The notes below the pieces were generated by a model, which was given only the letters and a program-made list of their open reading frames with translations, made no database searches and was not told where the DNA came from. Shown piece by piece: positions 34,625-43,012 of a stretch of 64,000 nt of DNA; the stretch's first letter is position 1, and the number at the start of each line of letters is the position of its first letter. Both the position numbers and the translations under genes were made by a program. This DNA comes from Paenibacillus sp. PvR098 (GTDB taxonomy: Bacteria > Bacillota > Bacilli > Paenibacillales > NBRC-103111): the NCBI RefSeq assembly GCF_017833255.1, contig NZ_JAFIBU010000001.1:4231501-4295500 (forward strand). The letters run 5' to 3'.

Positions 34625-34741
34625 AAGACCTTCACCGGATCATACGGTAAAGGCCTCGCCAGCAACTTCCGTTGCCAACAAAGCTGGGGAGAATATCGTT
34701 CTCCCGTAATGACGACTTTGCCTCAGGGCTTCTCCCCTTTA
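34625..34741 (-). ncRNA. yybP-ykoY (manganese) riboswitch with terminator
   Basis: On the minus strand the leader begins AAAGGGGAGAAGCCC and contains AAAGTCGTCATTACGGGAG. It then has CCCCAGCTTTGTTGGCAACG and ends GCTGGCGAGGCCTTTACCG (34741 down to about 34645). These are the conserved segments of the yybP-ykoY aptamer, where the 5' AAAGG pairs with the 3' CCTTT to close P1. CCTTTACCG can instead pair with CGGTGAAGG (34625-34655), a terminator-like hairpin with a U-rich tail. Ligand binding would favour P1 and transcription. Family aptamers bind Mn2+. The assignment is by motif memory; a covariance-model search would settle it. Confidence 0.78.
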
Positions 34742-34752
34742 TAATGATATCC

Positions 34753-34782
34753 ATTATACCGAAAATAAAAATGCCGAGTCAA
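34753..34782 (-). promoter_or_regulatory. Promoter of the riboswitch leader
   Basis: On the minus strand TTGACT (34777-34782), 18-bp spacer, TATAAT (34753-34758). Transcription would start a few bases before the aptamer's 5' end. Confidence 0.8.
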
Positions 34783-34887
34783 TTCAGGGTCGGACGAACA
34801 AAGAAGGAGCATAACGTGTATAACGGTTAATAAAGGATGATCGTTTATGTGCAAAATAGGAATAAGGAATGGATAGGAGTGGCTGCA

Positions 34888-36330
34888 ATGAATTATGACA
34901 ATTTGACGCTTCACACGGATAAATACCAAATTAATATGATGTATGCGCACTGGGTGCAGGGATCGCACAACCAAAAGGCCGTGTTTGAGGTTTATTTCCG
35001 AAAGCTTCCATTTGGTAATGGTTATGCCGTTTTTGCAGGCTTGGAGCGTATTGTGCATTACATACAAAGTTTATCTTTTGGCGAAGAAGAGCTTCAATTT
35101 TTAAGTGGTGAAGAAGAGAATTACCAAAGTGAATTTCTGGAGCAATTAAGGGCTTTCCGTTTTACAGGCAATCTGTATGCGGCTCCGGAAGGAACTCTCG
35201 TTTTCCCGAATGAACCCTTAATCCGAGTGGAAGCCAGAATTTTTGAGGCCCAACTGGTAGAAACCGCTATTCTCAACTTTATGAATTATCAGACCTTGAT
35301 TGCCACCAAAGCATCGCGAATCAAACAGGCAGCGCCTCATGATATCCTGATGGAATTCGGGTCGAGAAGGGCTCAAGAAGCAGACGCTGCTGTGTGGGGG
35401 GCAAGAGCGGCATACATCTCGGGCTTTCATGCCACTTCTAATGTAAGAGCAGGAATGCTTTTTGGCATTCCAACGAAAGGGACCCATGCTCATTCATGGG
35501 TTCAGGGCCATGAGTCGGAGGAAGAAGCGTTCCGCAAATATGCTGAATCTTTGCCCGATCAGGTCACGTTGCTTGTGGACACCTATGATACGCTGAAAAG
35601 CGGTATCCCTAATGCGATTAAAACCGCAAAAATGCTTGAAAAACAAGGGAAAAGATTGCAGTCCATTCGGCTGGACAGCGGGGATTTAACCTATCTTTCC
35701 AAAAGTTCCCGGCAGTTGTTAGACGAAGCGGGACTTTCATATGTTAAGATCATCGCTTCAAACGATTTGGATGAGAACATCATTTTTAATCTCAAGGCCG
35801 ATGGGGCGCCCATTGATATTTGGGGAGTAGGCACACAATTGATCACTGCGGGGGATCAGCCCTCTCTTGGAGGGGTGTATAAGTTAGCAGCAAGGGAAAA
35901 AGACGGTGTGTATGAACCGGTGATTAAAATTTCCGGAAACCCTGAAAAAATAACGAACCCCGGTATTAAAGAGGTTTATCGCATCGTCAATAAAAAGACA
36001 GGCAAAGCAGAGGCAGACTATATTGCTTTGCAGCATGAAGAAGACGTCCGGCAAGGAAAACAGCTGCTGCTCTTCGATCCGATCCATCCCTATCGAAATA
36101 AAATGATCGAGGACTATGAAGCAATAACGCTTCTAACCCCGGTATTTTCTCAAGGGCAATTAGTGTATCGATTACCTTCATTGAGTCAAATCCAAGCCTA
36201 TCATGAAGATCAGTTAAAGCTCTTCTGGCCGGAATATTTGCGCAAGCTCAACCCTGAGCATTACCGAGTAAATCTCAGCCAGAAGGCGTGGGATCTGAAG
36301 ATGAAGCTAATTCACAAGTATAACGGGTAG
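34888..36330 (+). CDS. pncB: Nicotinate phosphoribosyltransferase
   Basis: Cytosolic enzyme that joins nicotinate to PRPP with ATP, forming nicotinate mononucleotide in the NAD salvage pathway. The 480-residue length and the block LTLHTDKYQINMMYAHW at the N-terminus match the Bacillus PncB branch. Other motifs are EFGSRRAQEADAAVWGARAAYISGF, GTHAHSWVQ (the active-site His) and SIRLDSGDLTYLSKSSRQLLDEAG with the phosphate site IIASNDLDE. ATG at 34888 is chosen over an upstream ATG at 34837 because GGATAGGAGTGG precedes it and homologues begin here. Followed by a bidirectional terminator. Confidence 0.95.
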   Translation: MNYDNLTLHTDKYQINMMYAHWVQGSHNQKAVFEVYFRKLPFGNGYAVFAGLERIVHYIQSLSFGEEELQFLSGEEENYQSEFLEQLRAFRFTGNLYAAPEGTLVFPNEPLIRVEARIFEAQLVETAILNFMNYQTLIATKASRIKQAAPHDILMEFGSRRAQEADAAVWGARAAYISGFHATSNVRAGMLFGIPTKGTHAHSWVQGHESEEEAFRKYAESLPDQVTLLVDTYDTLKSGIPNAIKTAKMLEKQGKRLQSIRLDSGDLTYLSKSSRQLLDEAGLSYVKIIASNDLDENIIFNLKADGAPIDIWGVGTQLITAGDQPSLGGVYKLAAREKDGVYEPVIKISGNPEKITNPGIKEVYRIVNKKTGKAEADYIALQHEEDVRQGKQLLLFDPIHPYRNKMIEDYEAITLLTPVFSQGQLVYRLPSLSQIQAYHEDQLKLFWPEYLRKLNPEHYRVNLSQKAWDLKMKLIHKYNG

Positions 36331-36371
36331 AGTGGAGTGGGAAGTTTCCGTTAGGCTTCTTGGAAAAGAAA

Positions 36372-36405
36372 CAGGACGTGCGTTTTGTCGCACGTCCTGC
36401 TTTTT
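36372..36405. terminator. Bidirectional terminator pncB / glutaredoxin
   Basis: CAGGACGTGCG (36372-36382) pairs perfectly with CGCACGTCCTG (36389-36399), then T5 on the plus strand. Confidence 0.93.
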
Positions 36406-36407
36406 AT

Positions 36408-36647
36408 TTATTCCGCCAATGCTTTCTTGAGTCGAGTAATGTTCATGCCCAGTATTTTATGCTCTCCGATCACTGTAAGCGGTACGGAGCTGATGCCCAT
36501 GCTTTCAAGCTCATTGGCATATTCTTCATTCAAGGAGATGTTTCTCTCTTCGAAATCGACTTGCTGGTCCTTTAAGTATTTTTTAAGCTGCATGCAGTAA
36601 GGGCAGTTCTCGCTGGAATAAACAATGACATTGGACGTGTTAGACAT
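36408..36647 (-). CDS. Glutaredoxin-like protein
   Basis: Thioredoxin-fold protein of 79 residues. The redox motif is SENCPYCMQLKKYL (CPYC, about 14-17), followed by DFEERNISLNEEY and the cis-Pro SSVPLTVIGEHKILG. CPYC is the glutaredoxin form rather than the NrdH one. GGAGACATATACTC places the ATG. It lies 17 bases after the thioredoxin-reductase-like gene in the same operon. This pairing suggests that the reductase reduces this glutaredoxin directly, as NADPH-dependent systems in low-thiol or bacillithiol organisms do. Confidence 0.9.
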   Translation of the reverse strand: MSNTSNVIVYSSENCPYCMQLKKYLKDQQVDFEERNISLNEEYANELESMGISSVPLTVIGEHKILGMNITRLKKALAE

Positions 36648-36664
36648 GAGTATATGTCTCCTTT

Positions 36665-37588
36665 TTATTTATATTGCGGGACCAGTTGTTCGCGTTTATG
36701 GATGAATTTATCAACGGCCATGGCGGCGATCGCGCCGTCGGCTGCGGCCACAACGGCTTGCTTCACCGGAGTGCGGCGCACCTCTCCTGCTCCGAACACA
36801 CCTGATACCGGGGATTGCATTAACTCATCAAGCACCATGAAACCGTCTTTGTCAAGCGGTACTTGGCCATCTAGAAAGTCTGTGCCCGGTTTGCTGCCCG
36901 ACATGAATACGAAGACTCCTTCGATATTGAGCAGCTGCTCATTCCCGTCGGAGGATTTGATGCGCAGGCCGGTAACATGATCTTCTCCGACGATCTCAAG
37001 CGGTCTGGTTCGGTAATACATTTGCGTTTGTTCCAGCTCTGGCGCATGAGACACGCCTTGAAGCTCGGGACGGGGAACGATGAAATGAATCTTGGATACG
37101 AACTTGGTGAGCGCGGCGGCTTCCTCCAGAGCTTCCTCCGTATCGCCGATCACCGCGACCTCTTGGCCCTTGTAGAAAGCTCCGTCGCAGGTGGCGCAGG
37201 TACTGACGCCCATGCCAAGCAGCTTTTCCTCTCCCGGAAGCATCCGGTTGCGTCCCTTCGAACCTGTCGCGACGATCACGGCTCTGCCCTCGAACATTCC
37301 CTCGGACGTGAACACGTACTTCGTATCTCCGGTTAAATCAACAGCGGTTATGGAAGCTTGCTTGAATTCAGCTCCAAATCCTCGTGCCTGCTCCCGGATA
37401 CGCTCAAGCAGTTCCTTTCCGCTGAGCTCTTCCGCTACGCCGGGGTAATTGGCAATTTTATGGGTTAGGGCCAAGGCTCCTGCACCTGGCGCTTTATCCA
37501 GCACTATCGTTTTCAGTTCACTTCTTGCGGTGTAAACGGCTGCCGAAGCTCCCGCAGGCCCTCCACCGATGATAATGACATCGTACAC
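36665..37588 (-). CDS. trxB: Thioredoxin-reductase-like flavoprotein
   Basis: FAD/NAD(P)H disulfide reductase of 307 residues. The FAD-binding motif is VIIIGGGPAGASAAVYTAR, the redox pair lies in GVSTCATCDGAFYKG (about 130 and 133), the second nucleotide motif is EVAVIGDTEEALEEAAAL, and GVFGAGEVRRTPVKQ lies in the C-terminal FAD block. GDTEEA in place of GGGDSA and GEVR in place of GDVR mark it as a divergent member, so its partner may not be classical thioredoxin. The AGGAGGC ribosome site fixes the start. Fur/PerR-like boxes lie upstream and a glutaredoxin gene follows. Confidence 0.85.
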   Translation of the reverse strand: MYDVIIIGGGPAGASAAVYTARSELKTIVLDKAPGAGALALTHKIANYPGVAEELSGKELLERIREQARGFGAEFKQASITAVDLTGDTKYVFTSEGMFEGRAVIVATGSKGRNRMLPGEEKLLGMGVSTCATCDGAFYKGQEVAVIGDTEEALEEAAALTKFVSKIHFIVPRPELQGVSHAPELEQTQMYYRTRPLEIVGEDHVTGLRIKSSDGNEQLLNIEGVFVFMSGSKPGTDFLDGQVPLDKDGFMVLDELMQSPVSGVFGAGEVRRTPVKQAVVAAADGAIAAMAVDKFIHKREQLVPQYK

Positions 37589-37614
37589 GGGTAGGTATGC
37601 CTCCTCTATATAAA

Positions 37615-37689
37615 TTAGAATTATTATTAAGTAAGAATGATTATATCACTTTTCAAATTATAATCAATATCAAATTAGAATAAGTATAA
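37615..37689 (-). promoter_or_regulatory. Three Fur-superfamily-like boxes before trxB-grx
   Basis: TTAGAATTATTATTA (37615-37629) and TTAGAATAAGTATAA (37675-37689) each match the PerR box TTATAATNATTATAA at 13 of 15 positions. TTATAATCAATATCA (37658-37672) matches the Fur box at 13 of 15. All lie in the AT-rich region before the thioredoxin-reductase gene. The region is very AT-rich, so chance matches are possible. PerR would fit a peroxide-responsive redox pair. Confidence 0.5.
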
Positions 37690-37886
37690 CAATGATCACA
37701 AAACAAAGAGCAGTTGGTTGTTCATACGAAGCGATGGGACCGTGAGCGCCCCTTGAGAGGGTTATGATGCTGGAGACAGTTCAGCAGGAAACCTTCTCAT
37801 TGTCCGTTATGGCGGTGTAGCGTTCTATTTTCTGCTATAATAGTGTTGGATGGACTGACGAGCTTACAAAGAGGGACGGTGGGGGC

Positions 37887-38249
37887 GTGGACAAGGTGCT
37901 TAACGAACAATGCGATGATCCCTGCACGGGCACCGGTCTTATTGCCGAATTGAAACGGGATTTGATTCCGGAACCGACTGCAGCGGCGCTTGCCGATGTA
38001 TTCAAAGTGCTGGGGGACCCGACCCGGGTAAAAATTATATATACGCTGCTGGAAACAGAACTTTGTGTGCACGACCTGACGCTAGTGCTGGATATGGGGC
38101 AGTCGGCGGTTTCTCATCAGCTGCGTTACTTGCGCAATCTTCGCATTGTGAAGCGCCGCAAAGCGGGCAAAACTGTGTTTTACTCGCTAGACGACGAGCA
38201 TATCGAACAAATCTTCGTTCAGATGCTTCAGCATGTGAAGCACGGATAA
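37887..38249 (+). CDS. ArsR/SmtB-family metal-sensing repressor (CadC-like)
   Basis: Dimeric winged-helix repressor of 120 residues. The HTH is DLTLVLDMGQSAVSHQLRYLRNLRIVKRRKAGKTVFY. Both known metal sites appear. The alpha3N site is formed by Cys9 and Cys13 with Cys60 and His62 in ELCVHDL, at almost the same positions as CadC. The alpha5 zinc site is formed by Asp103, His105, His116 and His119 (DDEHIEQIFVQMLQHVKH). GTG at 37887 follows GGGACGGTGGGGG. No efflux pump is adjacent, and it ends in its own terminator, so the target lies elsewhere. Zn/Cd/Pb is a reasonable guess. Confidence 0.9.
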   Translation: MDKVLNEQCDDPCTGTGLIAELKRDLIPEPTAAALADVFKVLGDPTRVKIIYTLLETELCVHDLTLVLDMGQSAVSHQLRYLRNLRIVKRRKAGKTVFYSLDDEHIEQIFVQMLQHVKHG

Positions 38250-38270
38250 ACAAGCTTTCAACGGTTCGAT

Positions 38271-38303
38271 AAGGAGGGTTCCTATCATGGGAGCCTTCTT
38301 TTT
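38271..38303 (+). terminator. Terminator of the metal-sensor gene
   Basis: AAGGAGGGTTCC (38271-38282) pairs with GGGAGCCTTCTT (38289-38300) at 11 of 12 positions including wobbles, then T5. Confidence 0.75.
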
Positions 38304-38336
38304 CGTTCAGACTTGGTGCCGGGCTAACAGAACAGA

Positions 38337-38386
38337 ACACCCCTGTAACGGTCAGCCGCGCAGAAGCTGCCCATCACAGGGGTGTT
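38337..38386 (-). terminator. Terminator of the M23 peptidase gene
   Basis: AACACCCCTGT (38337-38347) pairs perfectly with ACAGGGGTGTT (38376-38386); sits just after the minus-strand gene. Confidence 0.8.
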
Positions 38387-38401
38387 TCACAGCAGAAGAA
38401 C

Positions 38402-39466
38402 TTATCTTTTGCGCCTCATACGCTCCTCGCGCTCCCACTTGCGCAGATGGGGATACGGATCGAACGACCAATCGGTCAGTCCGTTATCCCGGTAAAGCCC
38501 GTAATGCAGGTGCGGAGGAAATTTACCGGACGTTCCCGGTTTTCCGTAGCCGGAGCTGCCGACCCATCCGACCACTTGGCCGGGTTTGACGATGACGCCC
38601 TGCTTCACTTCTTTTTTGTTAAATCCGGACAAATGGGCGTAGTAGTGGTACACATTGTTCAAGTCCCGAATGCCGATCCGCCAGCCACCGTAAGGATTCC
38701 AGCCCATAACCTCGACGATGCCGTAGGTGGCGCTGCGTACCGGGACCCCGTATCCGGCGAACAGATCCGTCCCTTCATGTATCCGGAAACCACCCCAGCC
38801 TCGGCTGGCGCCCCATGTGCTTCGGTACGAGTAATTGGAGCCAAGCGGCATCACAAAGCTGTGCTCATGCAGGTCTAGGGTGTCGAACGTACCGTAAATT
38901 CGGGCGAATTGCTGAATACGCTCCACGCTCCGGTTATTTTGATAGTATTCCCACAATCCGATACCAAGGTCCTCTTCCGAGCTCCCTTTGTTCAGCAGAT
39001 AAACAGCCATCGAATACAGGCGATCGAGATCGTTCAACCGATCCGCTATTCCGTCTCCGGAACCGTCACGGCCCATGCCGCCGAACAGCATGATGCTTTG
39101 CTCATTCGTATCCTCATGATCGGGATTGAACATACCGCCCCACTGAAGATCCGTAAAGTAGATGGCCACCGGGCTGTCTTTGACGGGACGCTTTTTGGCT
39201 AAGTTAAGAGTTCGCTCATATTGATCAATGGCAGCCAAGTAGTTCCAGGGAATGCCGGTTAACGTACTTACCTTATCGAACAGATCCTTCCGCTCTGCAA
39301 ACACCGCTTTCATCCCGTTTGCCTCTTTGCCGGTTTTGGGGGCAGGCTTTGAGGAAACGGAAGGGGCGGAGGCGGAGGCTTGTTTCTCCGCGGGCCAGAG
39401 CGTTGTGCTTGTCAGCAGCGTGAAGACAAGCACAGCAGCTAAAGCCCGGGCACAACTTGCAACCAT
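38402..39466 (-). CDS. Secreted M23 (LytM-type) metallopeptidase
   Basis: Exported peptidoglycan peptidase of 354 residues. A signal sequence (ALAAVLVFTLLTSTTLWPAEKQASA) is followed by a helical N-domain (VSTLTGIPWNYLAAIDQYERTLNL...) of the kind seen in Bacilli. The C-terminal M23 domain shows FRIHEGTDLFAGYGVPVRSATYGIVEVMG (first zinc His and Asp), YYAHLSGF and PPHLHYGLYRD (last His pair). All four ligand positions are present. It is divergent from larC2. It likely cuts cross-bridges or stem peptides during growth or sporulation. Confidence 0.9.
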   Translation of the reverse strand: MVASCARALAAVLVFTLLTSTTLWPAEKQASASAPSVSSKPAPKTGKEANGMKAVFAERKDLFDKVSTLTGIPWNYLAAIDQYERTLNLAKKRPVKDSPVAIYFTDLQWGGMFNPDHEDTNEQSIMLFGGMGRDGSGDGIADRLNDLDRLYSMAVYLLNKGSSEEDLGIGLWEYYQNNRSVERIQQFARIYGTFDTLDLHEHSFVMPLGSNYSYRSTWGASRGWGGFRIHEGTDLFAGYGVPVRSATYGIVEVMGWNPYGGWRIGIRDLNNVYHYYAHLSGFNKKEVKQGVIVKPGQVVGWVGSSGYGKPGTSGKFPPHLHYGLYRDNGLTDWSFDPYPHLRKWEREERMRRKR

Positions 39467-39633
39467 GGGGGAATTACCTCCTTCTATTGACCAAACTGTT
39501 ATCTGGTGAAGTTTCTTGTAACTTCGCCGAAATGTCCACAGCTTTTACTGATATGTGTAACGTTAGGTTGTGCCGAATAACGGCTTTTTATCCCATACCA
39601 AGTTTGATATGATGCTGTTTGGAGGGATGCGCA

Positions 39634-40113
39634 ATGGCATTTGAACACCGTGAGGAGCATCTGGACGATCAGATGCTGATTTTGCAGGCGAATATTGATG
39701 ACATGAACCCCGAGTTGTGTTCATATATTACGGATTTGCTTTTGGAACAAGGGGCAAACGATGTATATTGGATTCCGATCATTATGAAAAAGGGCCGTCC
39801 TGGGGTCATGCTCAATGTACTGACGGACGATTCGGGAGTGGAGCGGATGGAGGGGGTTATTTTTCGTGAAACGACCACGCTGGGGCTTCGTTATGTGCGA
39901 GCATCGTGCCATCGGCTGGGTAGGAAGTTTCATGCTGTCGATACGCCGTGGGGCCCGATTCATGTCAAAGCGGGGTTTCACCAAGGAGAGCTCGTACAGT
40001 TTGCGCCGGAATTCAAAGAGTGCGAGCAGGCGGCTAAAACGCACGGAGTACCGCTGAAAATGGTGTACGATGAGGTGCGCAGGAGGTTTATGGAGGGACC
40101 GGGGAACGTATAA
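39634..40113 (+). CDS. larC: LarC2: C-terminal part of nickel-insertion protein LarC
   Basis: About 159 residues that match the C-terminal half of LarC: LILQANIDDMNPELCSYITDLLLEQGANDVYWIPIIMKKGRPGVMLNVL, then FRETTTLGLRY and TPWGPIHVKAG. LarC is the CTP-dependent cyclometallase that inserts nickel into the pyridinium dithiocarboxylate cofactor of lactate racemase. In Lactobacillus plantarum larC1 and larC2 are consecutive and joined by a ribosomal frameshift. Here this part is on the strand opposite larC1 and faces it. GGAGGG precedes ATG 39634. If active, LarC must work as two separate polypeptides. Confidence 0.9.
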   Translation: MAFEHREEHLDDQMLILQANIDDMNPELCSYITDLLLEQGANDVYWIPIIMKKGRPGVMLNVLTDDSGVERMEGVIFRETTTLGLRYVRASCHRLGRKFHAVDTPWGPIHVKAGFHQGELVQFAPEFKECEQAAKTHGVPLKMVYDEVRRRFMEGPGNV

Positions 40114-40116
40114 AGA

Positions 40117-40153
40117 AAGCCTCCGTACCCTGGTTAGGAAGCAACGGAGGCTT
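40117..40153. terminator. Terminator between larC2 and larC1
   Basis: AAGCCTCCGT (40117-40126) pairs perfectly with ACGGAGGCTT (40144-40153) between the convergent genes. Confidence 0.8.
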
Positions 40154-40187
40154 GGCAAGTATGGATGTAAGCAAGATCTTTTTCTTA

Positions 40188-41132
40188 TTATCCGTGAGTG
40201 CAGGAGGATTCGTGCCTTGGCTCGTGACAAAGTCCTCCTTGATGGTTGCGATGCTCATGGTGATGCTCATGCTCATGATCATGGAGATGCTCGTGGTCAT
40301 GATCATGTTTATGGTGATGGTGGTCCTCGTCGTAATGACTATGGTGATGGGGATGCTCATGGTGAACTGCTTCGTGATGAACATGCCATTTGTTCGCATA
40401 GGGGTCTGCTTTTCCTAGGACCGCGCGAAGCACATTTGGCTGCTCAGGCAAATCCCGGGTTCCCGCCCCGTAACCGATGGTTTCCACAATCATTGGCGGA
40501 AGGCCTTTGGCGAATTCATCCACTAGACCGGCTATGATACCGGCTCCGGTTGGAGTCGTCATTTCCAGAGAATATTCGGTATGGGCAATGGGAAGTCCTC
40601 TCATCATTTCGAGTGTGGCAGGAGCAGGCACAGGATAAATGCCATGGTCGCAATGCACAGTGCCCGAACCGAGCGGGACAGCGGAGGAAACGATTTTCTC
40701 GATATTCAGAGAATCGATAGCCAGCGCCACACCGATGACGTCAACGATGGAATCAATGGCACCGACTTCATGAAAGTGTACTCTTTCGATGGGTATATTG
40801 TGAATTTTGGCTTCAGCTATGCCGATTTTTTCAAAGATAGAGAGGCTAAGCTTGACCACCCGTTCGTTGAAGCCTGCATGATGAATCAGTTCCACAATTT
40901 CCGAGTAATGCCGATGGTGCTTCGGAGGAGTGTCCGGGTCCAACAGGACATCCAGCTTTAGCGCGGATATGCCGCGTTTGTTGACTCGCTTCCATTCCAG
41001 CGTGAACGGTTCGATCTGGATTTTGCGAAGCTCCTCTTCAATATAATGACGGTCGGCGCCTGCATCCACAAGCGCACCGAGTGTCATGTCCCCGCTAATG
41101 CCGGAGAAGCAGTCCAAATACAAAATTTTCAT
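40188..41132 (-). CDS. larC: LarC1: N-terminal part of nickel-insertion protein LarC
   Basis: Protein of 314 residues. [22 protein letters not shown] at the N-terminus, [49 protein letters not shown] and [13 protein letters not shown]-like [13 protein letters not shown] are LarC1 signatures. A histidine/aspartate-rich tail near residues 255-305 ([22 protein letters not shown]...) probably binds or stores nickel. The protein ends after [16 protein letters not shown] rather than continuing into LarC2. Its ATG overlaps the larB stop (41129-41132), so larB and larC1 are translationally coupled. Confidence 0.92.
   Translation of the reverse strand: MKILYLDCFSGISGDMTLGALVDAGADRHYIEEELRKIQIEPFTLEWKRVNKRGISALKLDVLLDPDTPPKHHRHYSEIVELIHHAGFNERVVKLSLSIFEKIGIAEAKIHNIPIERVHFHEVGAIDSIVDVIGVALAIDSLNIEKIVSSAVPLGSGTVHCDHGIYPVPAPATLEMMRGLPIAHTEYSLEMTTPTGAGIIAGLVDEFAKGLPPMIVETIGYGAGTRDLPEQPNVLRAVLGKADPYANKWHVHHEAVHHEHPHHHSHYDEDHHHHKHDHDHEHLHDHEHEHHHEHRNHQGGLCHEPRHESSCTHG
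40245..40395 (-). repeat. His/Asp-rich low-complexity coding tract in larC1
   Basis: A run of CAT/CAC, GAT/GAG codons (seen on the plus strand as repeated GATG, GCTCATG and GGTCATG) encodes the histidine-rich tail. Such tracts vary in length by slippage and are common in nickel-handling proteins. Confidence 0.75.
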
Positions 41133-41929
41133 TCTTCATCCCTCTTTATCCGGTTGTGATGAATTAATGATGCATTATAACCGCCGCCGAAGCCATTATC
41201 GATGTTGACGACGGAGATGCCTGGTGCACAGGCGTTTAGCATGGACAGCAGCGCGGCCATGCCTTGAAAGCTTGCGCCGTAGCCAATGCTTGTTGGAACA
41301 GCAATGATGGGAACCGCAACAAGACCCCCTACCACGCTGGCAAGCGCGCCTTCCATGCCGGCTACTACGACGACGGCGCTAGCGCCTCGGATCAGCGGGA
41401 GCCTGCGGAATAAACGGTGGATGCCGGCGACGCCGACATCGTATACACGCTCTACGCGGCAGCCCATGCACTCGGCGGTAACTGCGGCTTCTTCGGCAAC
41501 AGGTACGTCGGATGTACCGGCGCACACGACGGCGATGTACCCGCACTTCACGTTAGCGGGACTATCGGGCCGCCATGAAATGGCCCGAGCTTCGTTATGA
41601 TACGTCGCTGCGGGTATGCGCTCCAGTATGAAAGCGGCTTTCTCCTCGCTCACACGCGTAGCAAGCACCCGGTCCGTGTTGGCCATGAGCCGCTCGAAGA
41701 TCGCGGCGATTTGCTCAGCCGATTTTCCCTCTCCAAAGATAACTTCGGGAAAGCCGGTTCTTGCCTCTCGCTTTAGGTCAAGCTGCGCATACCCTAGGGA
41801 GTCGTCCACAGACTGGGCTTCGGTTCCTGTTTTCTGGTATCCGGCAGCCTCCAGAAGTAAACGTTTGGCATCGGTAATATCGAGATCTCCTGACGCTACA
41901 AGCTTCAAAATCTGATCTGTATTCATCAT
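41129..41929 (-). CDS. larB: LarB, nicotinic acid adenine dinucleotide carboxylase/hydrolase
   Basis: Enzyme of 266 residues that carboxylates the pyridine ring of NaAD and releases AMP, the first step of the nickel-pincer cofactor. The AIR-carboxylase-like C-terminal domain shows [22 protein letters not shown], the metal/substrate loop [45 protein letters not shown] and the final [15 protein letters not shown]. The N-terminal part includes [15 protein letters not shown], also family-typical. It heads the larB-larC1 operon. larA and larE are not in the window, so the racemase client lies elsewhere. Confidence 0.94.
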   Translation of the reverse strand: MMNTDQILKLVASGDLDITDAKRLLLEAAGYQKTGTEAQSVDDSLGYAQLDLKREARTGFPEVIFGEGKSAEQIAAIFERLMANTDRVLATRVSEEKAAFILERIPAATYHNEARAISWRPDSPANVKCGYIAVVCAGTSDVPVAEEAAVTAECMGCRVERVYDVGVAGIHRLFRRLPLIRGASAVVVVAGMEGALASVVGGLVAVPIIAVPTSIGYGASFQGMAALLSMLNACAPGISVVNIDNGFGGGYNASLIHHNRIKRDEE

Positions 41930-42115
41930 GTCGGAAAAGGCTATCCTCCCTAATTAAACGCTTTCCCTAGTGTACCATATTTCCCCTTGAATGTAATTCA
42001 GAAGCGGGCGGATGGTTCCGAACAAACTTGCATTTTTCTTTTTCTGCGCTAATGATCGGTTTGTGGTATACTTTTCTTGATGATTCTTATTTCTTGTAGA
42101 AAGCAGGGAAGCATC

Positions 42116-42991
42116 ATGGCGACTCGACAGATAGAACGTAAACCCGATTGGCTCAAGATTAAGCTGGCTACCGGTGATAATTACAAGGAATTAAAAAATA
42201 TGATGCGCGGCAAGACTCTACATACCGTGTGTGAAGAGGCGAAGTGTCCGAATATTCACGAATGCTGGGCGAACCGGACGGCGACTTTCATGATTCTTGG
42301 AGATATTTGTACAAGGGCATGCCGATTCTGCGCGGTAAAGACAGGTCTGCCGACGGAGCTCGACCTTCAGGAGCCTGAGCGTGTGGCCGAGGCAGCGGAA
42401 CAAATGGGTCTGCGGCACGTAGTTGTCACATCTGTGGCACGGGACGATTTGGAGGACGGCGGGGCATCAATTTTCGCGGCAACAGTCCGCGCTTTGAAGG
42501 AGCGTCTGCCGCTCGCCGGCGTGGAAGTGCTGATTCCCGATTTTGAAGGGAATGAAGAAGCGCTGCGCAAAGTACTTGAGGCTAAACCGAACATTCTGAA
42601 CCACAATGTAGAGACAGTGGAGCGTCTGTCCGATAAGGTGCGGGCCAAGGCCAAGTACCGCCGTTCGATTGAGCTCCTGGAGCGCTCCAAGCGAATCGCA
42701 CCAACCATTCCGACGAAATCGAGCATCATGCTGGGTGTAGGGGAAGAGTGGGGAGAGATTCTGCAAACGATGGATGACTTGCGGGCGGTGGACTGTAATA
42801 TTATGACGATTGGCCAATATCTGCAGCCCAGTATGAATCATTTGCCGGTCATGCAATATTACACGCCTGAGCAGTTTGCCGAGCTAAAGCAGGAAGGGAT
42901 GAAGCGCGGCTTCAGCCATGTGGAATCCGGTCCGCTCGTGCGCAGTTCATACCATGCGCATGACCAAGTGAAATCGGCGCAGCAGTCGTAA
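42116..42991 (+). CDS. lipA: Lipoyl synthase
   Basis: Radical-SAM enzyme of 291 residues that inserts two sulfurs into octanoyl chains on lipoyl domains. The auxiliary cluster motif is [13 protein letters not shown] (C-x4-C-x5-C) near 38-50. The radical-SAM triad is CTRACRFC near 66-73, followed by [14 protein letters not shown] and IEVLIPDF-like [11 protein letters not shown]. The conserved C-terminal RSSYHA supplies the Ser cluster ligand. ATG at 42116 fits homologues; an upstream ATG would add 13 residues. yutD follows 21 bases later, an arrangement seen in Bacillus. Confidence 0.96.
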   Translation: MATRQIERKPDWLKIKLATGDNYKELKNMMRGKTLHTVCEEAKCPNIHECWANRTATFMILGDICTRACRFCAVKTGLPTELDLQEPERVAEAAEQMGLRHVVVTSVARDDLEDGGASIFAATVRALKERLPLAGVEVLIPDFEGNEEALRKVLEAKPNILNHNVETVERLSDKVRAKAKYRRSIELLERSKRIAPTIPTKSSIMLGVGEEWGEILQTMDDLRAVDCNIMTIGQYLQPSMNHLPVMQYYTPEQFAELKQEGMKRGFSHVESGPLVRSSYHAHDQVKSAQQS

Positions 42992-43012
42992 GATCGTGAG
43001 GAGGCAGAGAAC

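Noticed and set aside
34600-34887. Riboswitch for the pncB gene on the plus strand
   Set aside because: The conserved aptamer segments read only on the minus strand, with a promoter and terminator in that direction.
40245-40395. Tandem repeat or regulatory repeat array
   Set aside because: The repetition is explained by the His/Asp-rich coding tail of LarC1.
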